Assembly (NCBI GenBank): GCA_033782935.1
Contig: JAWQEG010001234.1
Span: 1,558,501-1,622,500, forward strand
Direction of reading: 5' to 3'
From: Petrolisthes cinctipes
Lineage: Eukaryota; Arthropoda; Malacostraca; Decapoda; Porcellanidae
Length of the DNA: 64,000 nucleotides
Below are positions 51,795 through 63,470 of this stretch, piece after piece (positions within the stretch are counted from its first letter, which is position 1; each line of letters begins with the position of its first letter). The position numbers and the translations under genes were made by a program. The notes beneath the pieces were generated by a model. The model saw nothing but the letters and a program-made list of their open reading frames with translations, ran no database searches and was not told where the DNA came from.

Positions 51795-53439
51795 GGACAC
51801 TTAAAATATCGATTTTTAGCATGTTTTAAGCTTATATTTTGAAAAAATTCTTGTACTGAGTAGGCATGTAGAGATAGCTTCAGGGGTCCCCAAAATATCG
51901 AATTTTCGGGTGTTTTGAGGTTGAATTTGAGATATAAACGGGTGCAGAAGATGAATGCACATATCGACTTTGGACGCTTAAAATATCGATTTTTAGCATG
52001 TTTTGAGCCAATATTTTGGAAACCTTATAGCACTGAGTAGGCATGTACAAATCGCTTCTGGGACCCAAAAATATCGAATATTGGGGTGTTTTGAAGTTGA
52101 ATTTGAGATATGAACGAGTGCAGAAGATGCATGCACATATCGACTTTTGGGCACCTAAAATATCGATTTTCAGCATGTTTTGGGCCTGTATCTGAGTACG
52201 CATGTACCGATCGCTTCTGGGACCCCAAAATATCGAATTTTCGTGTGTTTTGAGTTTGAATTTGGGATATAAACAGGTACAGAAGATGCATCCACATATC
52301 GACTTATGGGCACCTAAAATATCGATTTTCAGCATGTTTTGGGCCTATTTTTTGAAAACATTCTAGCACTGAGTGGGCATGTACAGATCGCTTCTGGGAC
52401 CCAGAAATATCGAATTTTCGGGTGTTTTGAGCCTGAATTTGAGATATAAACGGGTACAGAAGATGCATGCACATATCGACTTTGGACACTTTAAATATCG
52501 ATTTTTAGCATGTTTTAAGCCTATATTTGGAAAAATTCTAGCACTAAGTAGGCATGTACAGATCGCTTCTGGGACCCAAAAATATCGAATTTTCGGGTGT
52601 TTTGAGGTTGAATTTGTGATATAAACGGGTGCAGAAGATGCATACACATATTGACTTTGGGCACCTAAAATATCGATTTTTAGCATTTTTTGGGCCTGAA
52701 TCTAAGTAGGCATGTACAAATCGCTTCTGGAAAACACAAAATATCGAATTTTCGGGTGTTTGGAGCCTGAATTTGAGATATAAACAGGTACTGAAGATTC
52801 ATGCACATATCGACTTTTGGGCACCTAAAATATCAATTTTGAGCATGTTTTTGGTCTGTATCTTGAATACATTCTAACTAGGAGTAGGCATGTACAGATC
52901 GCTTCTGGGACCCAAAAATGTTGAATTTTCGGGTGTTTTGAGGTTGAATTTGGGATATAAACGGGTACAGAAGATGCATCCTCATATCGACATTTTGGCA
53001 CCTAAAAGATCGATTTGCAGAATGTTTTGGGCCTGTATATTGAAAATACTCTACCACAGATTAGGCATGTACAGATCGCTTCTTGGACCCGAAAATATCA
53101 AGTTTTCGGGTGTTTTGGGCCTGAATTTGAGATATCGACTTTGGGTACCTAAAATATCGATTTTTAGCATGTTTTGAGCCTATAATTTGAAAATATTCTA
53201 GCACTGAGTAGGCATGTACAGATCGGTTCTGTGACCCCAAAATATCGAATTTTCGGGTGTTTTGAGCCTGAATTTAAGATATAAACGGGTACAGAAGATG
53301 CTTGCTCATATCGACTTTTGGGCTCCTAAAATATCGATTTTGAGCATGTTTTGGGTCTGTATCTTGAAAACATTCTAACTAGAAGTAGGCATGTACAGAT
53401 CGCTTCTAGTACCCAAAATTACCGAATTTTTGGGTGTTT
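51795..53439. repeat. Monomers after the 5,033 bp repeat, 1,524 bp step
   Basis: About 51,955-52,600 recurs at 53,479-54,124 (offset 1,524) and at 56,533-57,178. Markers are TTTGGACGCTTAAAATATCG (in the first two), CCAATATTTTGGAAAC, CGAATATTGGGGTG, ATGAACGAGTGCAG, CGAATTTTCGTGTG and CCTATTTTTTGAAAAC. About 52.68-53.40 kb recurs near 54.74-55.45 kb (offset 2,056), with CTTCTGGAAAAC and GATCGATTTGCAG. These are the building blocks of the nested repeats to the right. Confidence 0.78.
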
Positions 53440-55118
53440 TGAGGTTGAATTTGGGATATAAACGGGTACAGAAGATTCATGCACATATCGACTTTGGACG
53501 CTTAAAATATCGATTTTTAGCATGTTTTGAGCCAATATTTTGGAAACATTATAGCACTGAGTAGGCATGTACAAATCGCTTCTGGGACCCAAAAATATCG
53601 AATATTGGGGTGTTTTGAAGTTGAATTTGGGATATGAACGAGTGCAGAAGATGCATGCACATATCGACTTTTGGGCACTTAAAATATCGATTTTCAGCAT
53701 GTTTTGGGCCTGTATCTGAGTACGCATGTACCGATCGCTTCTGGGACCCCAAAATATCGAATTTTCGTGTGTTTTGAGTTTGAATTTGGGATATAAACAG
53801 GTACAGAAGATGCATCCACATATCGAATTATGGGCACCTAAAATATCGATTTTCAGCATGTTTTGGGCCTATTTTTTGAAAACATTCTAGCACTGAGTGG
53901 GCATGTACAGATCGCTTCTGGGACCCAGAAATATCGAATTTTCGGGTGTTTTGAGCCTGAATTTGAGATATAAACGGGTACAGAAGATGCATGCACATAT
54001 CGACTTTGGACACTTTAAATATCGATTTTTAGCATGTTTTAAGCCTATATTTGGAAAAATTCTAGCACTAAGTAGGCATGTACAGATCGCTTCTGGGACC
54101 CAAAAATATCGAATTTTCGGGTATTTCGAGGATGAATTTGAGATATAAACGAGTGCAGAAGATGCATACACATATTGATTTTGGACAACTAAAATATCGA
54201 TTTTCAGCATGTTTTAGGCCTGTATTTTGAAAATACTCTAACACGGAATAGGCATGTACAGATCGCTTCTGTGACCCAAAAATATCGAATTTTCGGGTGT
54301 TTTGAGAATGAATTTAAGATATAAACAGGTAATGAAGATGCATGCACATATCGATTTTTGTGCACCTAAAATATCGATTTTGAGCATGTTTTGGGTCTGT
54401 ATCTTTAAAAAACATTCCAACTAGGAGTAGGCATGTACAGATCTCATCTAGGACCCAAAAATACCGAATTTTCGGGTGTTTTAAGCCTGAATTTGAGATA
54501 TAAACGGGTACAGAATATGCATGCACATATCGACTTTGGACACTTAAAATATCGATTTTTAGCATGTTTTGAGCCTTTATTTTGAAAAAGTTCTTGCACT
54601 GAGTAGGCATGTACAGATAGCTTCAGGGGTCCCCAAAATATCGAATTTTCGAGAGTTTTGAGGTTGAATTTGAGATATAAACGGGTGCAGAAGATGCATA
54701 CCAATATTGACTTTGGGCACCTAATATATAGAATTTTAGCATGTTTTGGGCCTGAATCTAAGTAGGCATGTACAAATCGCTTCTGGAAAACCCAAAATAT
54801 CGAATTTTCGGGTGTTTGGAGCCTGAATTTGAGATATAAACAGGTACTGAAGATTCATGCACATATCGACTTTTGGGCACCTAAAATATCGATTTTGAGC
54901 ATGTTTTTGGTCTGTATCTTGAAAACATTCTAACTAGGAGTAGGCATGTACAGATCGCTTCTGGGACCGAAAAATATTGAATTTTCGGGTGTTTTGAGGT
55001 TGAATTTGGGATATAAACGGGTACAGAAGATGCATCCTCATATCGACTTTTGGGCACCTAAAAGATCGATTTGCAGTATGTTTTGGGCCTGTATATTGAA
55101 AATACTCTACCACAGATT

Positions 55119-55265
55119 AGGCATGTACAGATCGCTTCTGGGACCCGAAAATATCAAGTTTTCGGGTGTTTTGGGCCTGAATTTGAGATATCGACTTTGG
55201 GTACCTAAAATATCGATTTTTAGCATGTTTTGATCCTATAATTTGAAAATATTCTAGCACTGAGT
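55119..55265 (+). repeat. Representative dA monomer, 147 bp
   Basis: Here GAATTTGAGATATCGACTTT replaces the longer full-length version: 29 bp beginning AAACGGGTACAG and ending GCACATAT are absent. The lost stretch is bounded by a short ATAT direct repeat (GATAT before, CATAT at its end), as expected of a deletion by slippage or microhomology. Monomers of this class occur throughout the window, normally between full-length monomers, and are an obligate member of the 501, 323 and 853 bp higher-order units. Confidence 0.92.
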
Positions 55266-55442
55266 AGGCATGTACAGATCGGTTCTGTGACCCCAAAATA
55301 TCGAATTTTCGGGTGTTTTGAGCCTGAATTTAAGATATAAACGGGTACAGAAGATGCATGCACATATCGACTTTTGGGCTCCTAAAATATCGATTTTGAG
55401 CATGTTTTGGGTCTGTATCTTGAAAACATTCTAACTAGGAGT
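55266..55442 (+). repeat. Representative full-length monomer, 177 bp
   Basis: This is a clean type example of the full monomer, measured from one AGGC landmark to the next. It keeps both segments that other classes lose: the ~29 bp stretch with AAACGGGTACAGAAG, and the stretch after CTGTAT that carries CTTGAAAACATTC. The AT core AAAATATCGA occurs twice, at 55,295 and 55,384, 89 bp apart, and the next core (in the following monomer) begins at 55,472, 88 bp later. That spacing reveals the internal dimer. The phase chosen for the monomer start is arbitrary. Confidence 0.93.
55295..55383 (+). repeat. Half-unit 1 of the monomer (~88-89 bp)
   Basis: First half of the internal dimer, starting at AAAATATCGAATTTT and running through the CGGG, GAGCCTGAATTT and GCATGCACATATCGACTTTTGG segments. 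It aligns without gaps, on consensus, to the following half-unit: shared AAAATATCGA, a TTTT run, TGTTTTG, GCCT, ATTT, GCATG.ACA, ATCG and T.GGG at matching offsets. The 29 bp dA deletion falls inside this half. Confidence 0.8.
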
Positions 55443-55471
55443 AGGCATGTACAGATCGCTTCTGGGACCGA
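55384..55471 (+). repeat. Half-unit 2 of the monomer (~88 bp)
   Basis: Second half of the internal dimer, starting at AAAATATCGATTTT and running through GCATGTTTTGGG, the TTGAAAA segment, GGAGTAGGCATGTACAGATCG and into the TCTGGGACC segment. It holds the dB deletion site, the dC deletion site and the fixed insertion site of all six TTAGG islands. On consensus it matches half-unit 1 at 60 of 88 positions by hand count. Confidence 0.8.
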
Positions 55472-56126
55472 AAAATATTGAATTTTCGGGTGTTTTGAGG
55501 TTGAATTTGGGATATAAACGGGTACAGAAGATGCATCCTCATATCGACTTTTGGGCACCTAAAAGATCGATTTGCAGTATGTTTTGGGCCTGTATATTGA
55601 AAATACTCTACCACAGATTAGGCATGTACAGATCGCTTCTGGGACCCGAAAATATCAAGTTTTCGGGTGTTTTGGGCCTGAATTTGAGATATCGACTTTG
55701 GGTACCTAAAATATCGATTTTTAGCATGTTTTGAGCCTATAATTTGAAAATATTCTAGCACTGAGTAGGCATGTACAGATCGGTTCTGTGACCCCAAAAT
55801 ATCGAATTTTCGGGTGTTTTGAGCCTGAATTTAAGATATAAACGGGTACAGAAGATGCATGCACATATCGACTTTTGGGCTCCTAAAATATCGATTTTGA
55901 GCATGTTTTGGGTCTGTATCTTGAAAACATTCTAACTAGGAGTAGGCATATACAGATCGCTTCTAGGACCCAAAATTACCGAATTTTCGGGTGTTTTGAG
56001 GTTGAATTTGGGATATAAACGGGTACAGAAGATTCATGCACATATCGACTTTGGACACTTAAAATATCGATTTTTAGCTTGTTTTGAGCTAATATTTTGG
56101 AAACATTATAGCACTGAGTAGGCATG

Positions 56127-56493
56127 TTCATATCGCTTCTGGGACCCCAAAATATCGAATTTTCAGGTGTTTTGAGCCTGAATTTGAGATATAAACGGGT
56201 ACAGAAAATGCTTGCACATATTAACTTTGATCACCTAAAATATCGATTTTCAGCATGTTTTGACCCTATATTTTGAAAACATTCTAGCACGGAGTAGGCA
56301 TGTACAGATCGCTTCTGGTCCCCAAATTTTGAATTTTCGGGTGTTTTCGGCCTGAATTTGAGATATCGACTTTGGGCACCTAAAATATCGATTTTTAGCA
56401 TGTTTTGGACCAATATTTTAAAAATATTCTAGCACTGAGTAGGCATGTACAGATCGCTTGTGGGACACAAAAATATCGAATTTTAGGGTGTTT
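56127..56493 (+). repeat. Spacer between 3,054 bp copies, shared with 60.15 kb
   Basis: About two monomers that are absent from the end of copy 2 but recur at offset 4,014 (56,140-56,776 matches 60,154-60,790). Markers are CGAATTTTCAGGTG, ATGCTTGCACATATTAAC, GATCACCTAAAATATCG, CTTCTGGTCCCC, TTTTCGGCCTG and CTTGTGGGACAC. Confidence 0.8.
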
Positions 56494-59180
56494 TGAGGTT
56501 GAATTTGTGATATAAACGGGTACAAAAGATTCATGCACATATCGACTTTGGACACTTAAAATATCGATTTTTAGCATGTTTTGAGCCAATATTTTGGAAA
56601 CATTATAGCACTGAGTAGGCATGTACATATCGCTTCTGGGACCCAAAAATATCGAATATTGGGGTGTTTTGAAGTTGAATTTGGGATATGAACGAGTGCA
56701 GAAGATGCATGCACATAACGACTTTTGGGCACCTAAAATATCGATTTTCAGCATGTTTTGGGCCTGTATCTGAGTACGCATGACCCGATCGCTTCTGGGA
56801 CCCCAAAATATCGAATTTTCGTGTGTTTTGAGTTTGAATTTGGGATATAAACAGGTACAGAAGATGCATCCACATATCGAATTATGGGCACCTAAAATAT
56901 CGATTTTCAGCATGTTTTGGGCCTATTTTTTGAAAACACTCTAGCACTGAGTGGGCATGTACAGATCGCTTCTGGGACCCAGAAATATCGAATTTTCGGG
57001 TGTTTTGAGCCTGAATTTGAGATATAAACGGGTACAGAAGATGCATGCACATATCGACTTTGGACACTTTAAATATCGATTTTTAGCATGTTTTAAGCCT
57101 ATATTTGGAAAAATTCTAGCACTAAGTAGGCATGTACAGATCGCTTCTGGGACCCAAAAATATCGAATTTTCGGGTATTTTGAGGTTGAATTTGAGATAT
57201 AAACGAGTGCAGAAGATGCATACACATATTGATTTTGGACAACTAAAATATCGATTTTCAGCATGTTTTAGGCCTGTATTTTGAAAATACTCTAACACGG
57301 AATAGGCATGTACAGATCGCTTCTGTGACCCAAAAATATCGAATTTTCGGGTGTTTTGAGAATGAATTTAAGATATAAACAGGTAATGAAGATGCATGCA
57401 CATATCGATTTTTGTGCACCTAAAATATCGATTTTGAGCATGTTTTGGGTCTGTATCTTTAAAAAACATTCCAACTAGGAGTAGGCATGTACAGATCTCA
57501 TCTAGGACCCAAAAATACCGAATTTTCGGGTGTTTTAAGCCTGAATTTGAGATATAAACGGGTACAGAATATGCATGCACATATCGACTTTGGACACTTA
57601 AAATATCGATTTTTAGCATGTTTTGAGCCTTTATTTTGAAAAAGTTCTTGCACTGAGTAGGCATGTACAGATAGCTTCAGGGGTCCCCGAAATATAGAAT
57701 TTTCGAGAGTTTTGAGGTTGAATTTGAGATATAAACGGGTGCAGAAGATGCATACCAATATTGACTTTGGGCACCTAATATATAGAATTTTAGCATGTTT
57801 TGGGCCTGAATCTAAGTAGGCATGTACAAATCGCTTCTGGAAAACCCAAAATATCGAATTTTCGGGTGTTTGGAGCCTGAATTTGAGATATAAACAGGTA
57901 CTGAAGATTCATGCACATATCGACTTTTGGGCACCTAAAATATCGATTTTGAGCATGTTTTTGGTCTGTATCTTGAAAACATTCTAACTAGGAGTAGGCA
58001 TGTACAGATCGCTTCTGGGACCCAAAAATATTGAATTTTCGGGTGTTTTGAGGTTGAATTTGGGATATAAACGGGTACAGAAGATGCATCCTCATATCGA
58101 CTTTTGGGCACCTAAAAGATCGATTTGCAGTATGTTTTGGGCCTGTATATTGAAAATACTCTACCACAGATTAGGCATGTACAGATCGCTTATGGGACCC
58201 GAAAATATCAAGTTTTCGGGTGTTTTGGGCCTGAATTTGAGATATCGACTTTGGGTACCTAAAATATCGATTTTTAGCATGTTTTGAGCCTATAATTTGA
58301 AAATATTCTAGCACTGAGTAGGCATGTACAGATCGGTTCTGTGACCCCAAAATATCGAATTTTCGGGTGTTTTGAGCCTGAATTTAAGATATAAACGGGT
58401 ACAGAAGATGCATGCACATATCGACTTTTGGGCTCCTAAAATATCGATTTTGAGCATGTTTTGGGTCTGTATCTTGAAAACATTCTAACTAGGAGTAGGC
58501 ATGTACAGATCGCTTCTGGGACCCAAAAATATTGAATTTTCGGGTGTTTTGAGGTTGAATTTGGGATATAAACGGGTACAGAAGATGCATCCTCATATCG
58601 ACTTTTGGGCACCTAAAAGATCGATTTGCAGTATGTTTTGGGCCTGTATATTGAAAAAACTCTACCACAGATTAGGCATGTACAGATCGCTTCTGGGACC
58701 CGAAAATATCAAGTTTTCGGGTGTTTTGGGCCTGAATTTGAGATATCGACTTTGGGTACCTAAAATATCGATTTTTAGCATGTTTTGAGCCTATAATTTG
58801 AAAATATTCTAGCACTGAGTAGGCATGTACAGATCGGTTCTGTGACCCCAAAATATCGAATTTTCGGGTGTTTTGAGCCTGAATTTAAGATATAAACGGG
58901 TACAGAAGATGCATGCACATATCGACTTTTCGGCTCCTAAAATATCGATTTTGAGCATGTTTTTGGTCTGTATCTTGAAAACATTCTAACTAGGAGTAGG
59001 CATATACAGATCGCTTCTAGGACCCAAAATTACCGAATTTTCGGGTGTTTTGAGGTTGAATTTGGGATATAAACGGGTACAGAAGATTCATGCACATATC
59101 GACTTTGGACACTTAAAATATCGATTTTTAGCTTGTTTTGAGCTAATATTTTGGAAACATTATAGCACTGAGTAGGCATG
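56494..59180 (+). repeat. 3,054 bp-offset HOR, copy 2
   Basis: It matches copy 1 up to 59,180 with few differences. Its right-hand part from about 57,540 is also the start of the 3,954 bp repeat, so this segment was copied again. The paired 501 bp trimers lie at 57,996-58,997. Confidence 0.86.
57996..58997 (+). repeat. 501 bp trimer pair, second occurrence
   Basis: Copy of the pair at 54,942, offset 3,054. One of its dA monomers reads CGCTTATGGGACCC, a variant that is also present in the third occurrence, linking those two most closely. Confidence 0.9.
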
Positions 59181-59484
59181 TACAGATCGGTTCTGTGACC
59201 CCAAAATATTGAATTTTCGGGTGTTTTGAGCCTGAATTTAAGATATAAACGGGTACAGAAGATGCATGCACATATCGACTTTTGGGAACCTAAAATATCG
59301 ATTTTCTGTATGTTTTGGGCCTGTATTTTGAAAATACTCTAACACGGAGTAGGCATGTACAGATCGCTTCTGGGACCCCAAAATATTGAATTTTCGGGTG
59401 TTTTGGGCCTGAATTTGAGATATCGACTTTGGGCACCTAAAATATAGATTTTTAGAATGTTTTGGGCCTATATTTTGAAAATAT

Positions 59485-59515
59485 TCTAGCACTAATTAGG
59501 CCCAATATATCGAAT
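59485..59515 (+). repeat. dC deletion junction (23 bp lost)
   Basis: CACTAATTAGGCCCAATATATCG is seen here. The ATGTACAGATCGCTTC..GGGACC segment is missing between AGGC and CCAA. It shares the 23 bp loss with 18,757 but has the extra change CAATATATCG. Confidence 0.85.
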
Positions 59516-61019
59516 TTTCGGGTGTTTTGAGCCTGAATTTGAGATATAAACAGGTACAGAAGATGCATGCACATATCGACTTTGGACACTTAAAATATCG
59601 AATTTTTTGCATGTTTTGAGCCTATATTTTGAAAACATTCTAGCACTGAGTAGGCATGTACAGATCGCTTTTGGTACCCAAAAATATCGAATTTTTGGGT
59701 GTTTTAAGGTTGAATTTGAGATATAAACGTGTGCAGAAGATGCATACACATATTGACTTTGGGCATATAAAATATCGATTTTCAGCATGTTTTGGGCCTG
59801 TATCTGAGTAGGCATGTACAGATCGCTTCTGGGACCCCAAAATATCGAATTTTCGGGTGTTTGGAGCCTGAATTCGAGATATAAACGGGTACAGAAGATG
59901 CATGCACATATCGACTTTTGGGCACCTAAAATATCGATTTTCTGTATGTTTTGGTCCTGTATTTTGAAAATACTCTAACACGGAGTAGGCATGTACAGAT
60001 TGCTTCTGGGACCCCAAAATATCGATTTTTCGGTAGTTTTGGGCCTGAATTTGAGATATCGACTTTGGGCACCTAAAATATCGATTTTTAGCATGTTTTG
60101 GGCCTATATTTTGAAAATTTTCTAGCACTGAGTAGGCATGTACAGATCGCTTCTGGGACCCCAAAATATCGAATTTTCAGGTGTTTTGAGCCTGAATTTG
60201 AGATATAAACGGGTACAGAAAATGCTTGCACATATTAACTTTGATCACCTAAAATATCGATTTTCAGCATGTTTTGAGCCTATATTTTGAAAACATTCTA
60301 GCACGGAGTAGGCATGTACAGATCGCTTCTGGTCCCCAAATTTTGAATTTTCGGGTGTTTTCGGCCTGAATTTGAGATATCGACTTTGGGCACCTAAAAT
60401 ATCGATTTTTAGCATGTTTTGGACCAATATTTTAAAAATATTCTAGCACTGAGTAGGCATGTACAGATCGCTTGTGGGACACAAAAATATCGAATTTTAG
60501 GGTGTTTTGAGGTTGAATTTGTGATATAAACGGGTACAAAAGATTCATGCACATATCGACTTTGGACACTTAAAATATCGATTTTTAGCATGTTTTGAGC
60601 CAATATTTTGGAAACATTATAGCACTGAGTAGGCATGTACATATCGCTTCTGGGACCCAAAAATATCGAATATTGGGGTGTTTTAAAGTTGAATTTGGGA
60701 TATTAACGAGTGCAGAAGATGCATGCACATATCGACTTTTGGGCACCTAAAATATCGATTTTCAGCATGTTTTGGGATAGTATCTGAGTACGGATGTACA
60801 GATCGCTTCTGGGACCCCAAAATATCGAATTTGCGAATGTTTGGAGCCTGAATTTGAGATATAAACGGGTACAGAAGATGCATGCACATATCGACTTTTG
60901 GGCACCTTAAATATCGATTTTCAGTAAGTTTTGGGCCTGTATTTTGAAAATACTCTAACACGGAGTAGCCATGTACAGTTTGCTTCTGGCACCCCAAAAT
61001 ATCGAATTTTCGGGTGTTT

Positions 61020-61500
61020 TGGGCCTGAATTTGAGATATCGACTTTGGGCACCTAAAATATCGATTTTCAGCATGTTTTGGGCCTATATTTTGAAAATAT
61101 TCTAGCACTAAGTAGGCATGTACAGATCACTTCTATGACCCCAAAATATTAAATTTTCGGGTGTTTTGAGCCTGAATTTGAGATATAAACGGGTACAGAA
61201 GATGCATGCGCATATCGACATGGGACACTTAAAATATCGATTTTTTGCATGTTTTGAGCCTATATTTTTAAAACATTCTAGCACTGAGTAGGCATGTACA
61301 GATCGCTATTGGTACCAAAAAATATCGAATTTTCGGGTGTTTTGGGCCTGAATTTGAGATATCGACTTTGGGCACCTAAAATATCGATTTTCAGCATGTT
61401 TTGGGCCTATATTTTGAAAATATTCTAGCACTAAGTAGGCATGTACAGATCACTTCTATGACCCCAAAATATTAAATTTTCGGGTGTTTTGAGCCTGAAT
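61020..61500 (+). repeat. 323 bp dimer step (147+176)
   Basis: The GGCCTATATTTTG landmark followed by CTAAGTAGGCATG, ATCACTTCTATGACC and CAAAATATTAAATTTTCG is at 61,081 and again at 61,404, offset 323. A dA and a full-length monomer have been duplicated. The second copy runs straight into the start of the next 3,954 bp unit, so this dimer marks the exchange point. Confidence 0.82.
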
Positions 61501-61949
61501 TTGAGATATAAACGGGTACAGAATATGCATGCACATATCGACTTTGGACACTTAAAATATCGATTTTTAGCATGTTTTGAGCCTTTATTTTGAAAAAGTT
61601 CTTGCACTGAGTAGGCATGTACAGATAGCTTCAGGGGTCCCCGAAATATAGAATTTTCGAGAGTTTTGAGGTTGAATTTGAGATATAAACGGGTGCAGAA
61701 GATGCATACCAATATTGACTTTGGGCACCTAATATATAGAATTTTAGCATGTTTTGGGCCTGAATCTAAGTAGGCATGTACAAATCGCTTCTGGAAAACC
61801 CAAAATATCGAATTTTCGGGTGTTTGAAGCCTGAATTTGAGATATAAACAGGTACTGAAGATTCATGCACATATCGACTTTTGGGCACCTAAAATATCGA
61901 TTTTGAGCATGTTTTTGGTCTGTATCTTGAAAACATTCTAACTAGGAGT

Positions 61950-62951
61950 AGGCATGTACAGATCGCTTCTGGGACCCAAAAATATTGAATTTTCGGGTGT
62001 TTTGAGGTTGAATTTGGGATATAAACGGGTACAGAAGATGCATCCTCATATCGACTTTTGGGCACCTAAAAGATCGATTTGCAGTATGTTTTGGGCCTGT
62101 ATATTGAAAATACTCTACCACAGATTAGGCATGTACAGATCGCTTATGGGACCCGAAAATATCAAGTTTTCGGGTGTTTTGGGCCTGAATTTGAGATATC
62201 GACTTTGGGTACCTAAAATATCGATTTTTAGCATGTTTTGAGCCTATAATTTGAAAATATTCTAGCACTGAGTAGGCATGTACAGATCGGTTCTGTGACC
62301 CCAAAATATCGAATTTTCGGGTGTTTTGAGCCTGAATTTAAGATATAAACGGGTACAGAAGATGCATGCACATATCGACTTTTGGGCTCCTAAAATATCG
62401 ATTTTGAGCATGTTTTGGGTCTGTATCTTGAAAACATTCTAACTAGGAGTAGGCATGTACAGATCGCTTCTGGGACCCAAAAATATTGAATTTTCGGGTG
62501 TTTTGAGGTTGAATTTGGGATATAAACGGGTACAGAAGATGCATCCTCATATCGACTTTTGGGCACCTAAAAGATCGATTTGCAGTATGTTTTGGGCCTG
62601 TATATTGAAAATACTCTACCACAGATTAGGCATGTACAGATCGCTTCTGGGACCCGAAAATATCAAGTTTTCGGGTGTTTTGGGCCTGAATTTGAGATAT
62701 CGACTTTGGGTACCTAAAATATCGATTTTTAGCATGTTTTGAGCCTATAATTTGAAAATATTCTAGCACTGAGTAGGCATGTACAGATCGGTTCTGTGAC
62801 CCCAAAATATCGAATTTTCGGGTGTTTTGAGCCTGAATTTAAGATATAAACGGGTACAGAAGATGCATGCACATATCGACTTTTCGGCTCCTAAAATATC
62901 GATTTTGAGCATGTTTTTGGTCTGTATCTCGAAAACATTCTAACTAGGAGT
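61950..62951 (+). repeat. 501 bp trimer pair, third occurrence
   Basis: Copy of the pair at 57,996, offset 3,954, with the same CGCTTATGGGACCC variant. It shows the trimer duplication came first and was then carried along by two larger duplications. Confidence 0.9.
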
Positions 62952-63438
62952 AGGCATATACAGATCGCTTCTAGGACCCAAAATTACCGAATTTTCGGGT
63001 GTTTTGAGGTTGAATTTGGGATATAAACGGGTACAGAAGATTCATGCACATATCGACTTTGGACACTTAAAATATCGATTTTTAGCTTGTTTTGAGCTAA
63101 TATTTTGGAAACATTATAGCACTGAGTAGGCATGTACAGATCGGTTCTGTGACCCCAAAATATTGAATTTTCGGGTGTTTTGAGCCTGAATTTAAGATAT
63201 AAACGGGTACAGAAGATGCATGCACATATCGACTTTTGGGAACCTAAAATATCGATTTTCTGTATGTTTTGGGCCTGTATTTTGAAAATACTCTAACACG
63301 GAGTAGGCATGTACAGATCGCTTCTGGGACCCCAAAATATTGAATTTTCGGGTGTTTTGGGCCTGAATTTGAGATATCGACTTTGGGCACCTAAAATATA
63401 GATTTTTAGAATGTTTTGGGCCTATATTTTGAAAATAT

Positions 63439-63470
63439 TCTAGCACTAATTAGGCCCAATATATCGAATT
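63439..63470 (+). repeat. dC deletion junction, duplicate copy
   Basis: This is the 3,954 bp-offset copy of the junction at 59,501 and has the same sequence. Confidence 0.85.

Larger units (their letters stand above)
54942..55943 (+). repeat. 501 bp trimer (177+147+177) in tandem duplicate
   Basis: Landmarks at 54,942, 55,119, 55,266 and 55,443 give the unit full-dA-full, repeated once more to 55,943. Shared variants are CAAGTTTTCGGG in the dA monomer, GGGTACCTAAAATATCG, GATCGGTTCTGTGACC and GGGCTCCTAAAATATCG. The pair returns at 57,996-58,997 and 61,950-62,951. Confidence 0.92.
53440..56126 (+). repeat. 3,054 bp-offset HOR, copy 1
   Basis: This copy recurs at 56,494-59,180 with a constant offset of 3,054 bp. 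In order it holds the CGAATATTGGGGTG monomer, CGAATTTTCGTGTG, GAGTGGGCATGTACAG, ATCTCATCTAGG, CAGGGGTCCCC, CTTCTGGAAAACCC, two 501 bp trimers, and a GGCATATACAG monomer. It ends at CTGAGTAGGCATG (56,126), after which the two copies continue differently. Confidence 0.86.
57540..61493 (+). repeat. 3,954 bp HOR, copy 1
   Basis: The unit starts just before GGGTACAGAATATGC (GGTACAGAAT at 57,561). It contains the 501 bp trimer pair, the AGCTTGTTTTGAGC monomer, the dC junction at 59,501, the block shared with 56.14 kb, and a 323 bp dimer duplication at its right end. The same GGTACAGAATATGC landmark at 61,515 opens copy 2. Confidence 0.88.

Noticed and set aside
55319..55345. CENP-B-box-like motif (TTGAGATATAAACGGGT, seen in most full monomers; this one reads TTAAGATATAAACGGGT) matching up to 7 of 9 core positions of NTTCGNNNNANNCGGGN
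   Set aside because: The TTCG half is not conserved. By my estimate a 7-of-9 match is expected by chance about once in every two monomers of this length when both strands are scanned. The dA deletion also removes the CGGG half.
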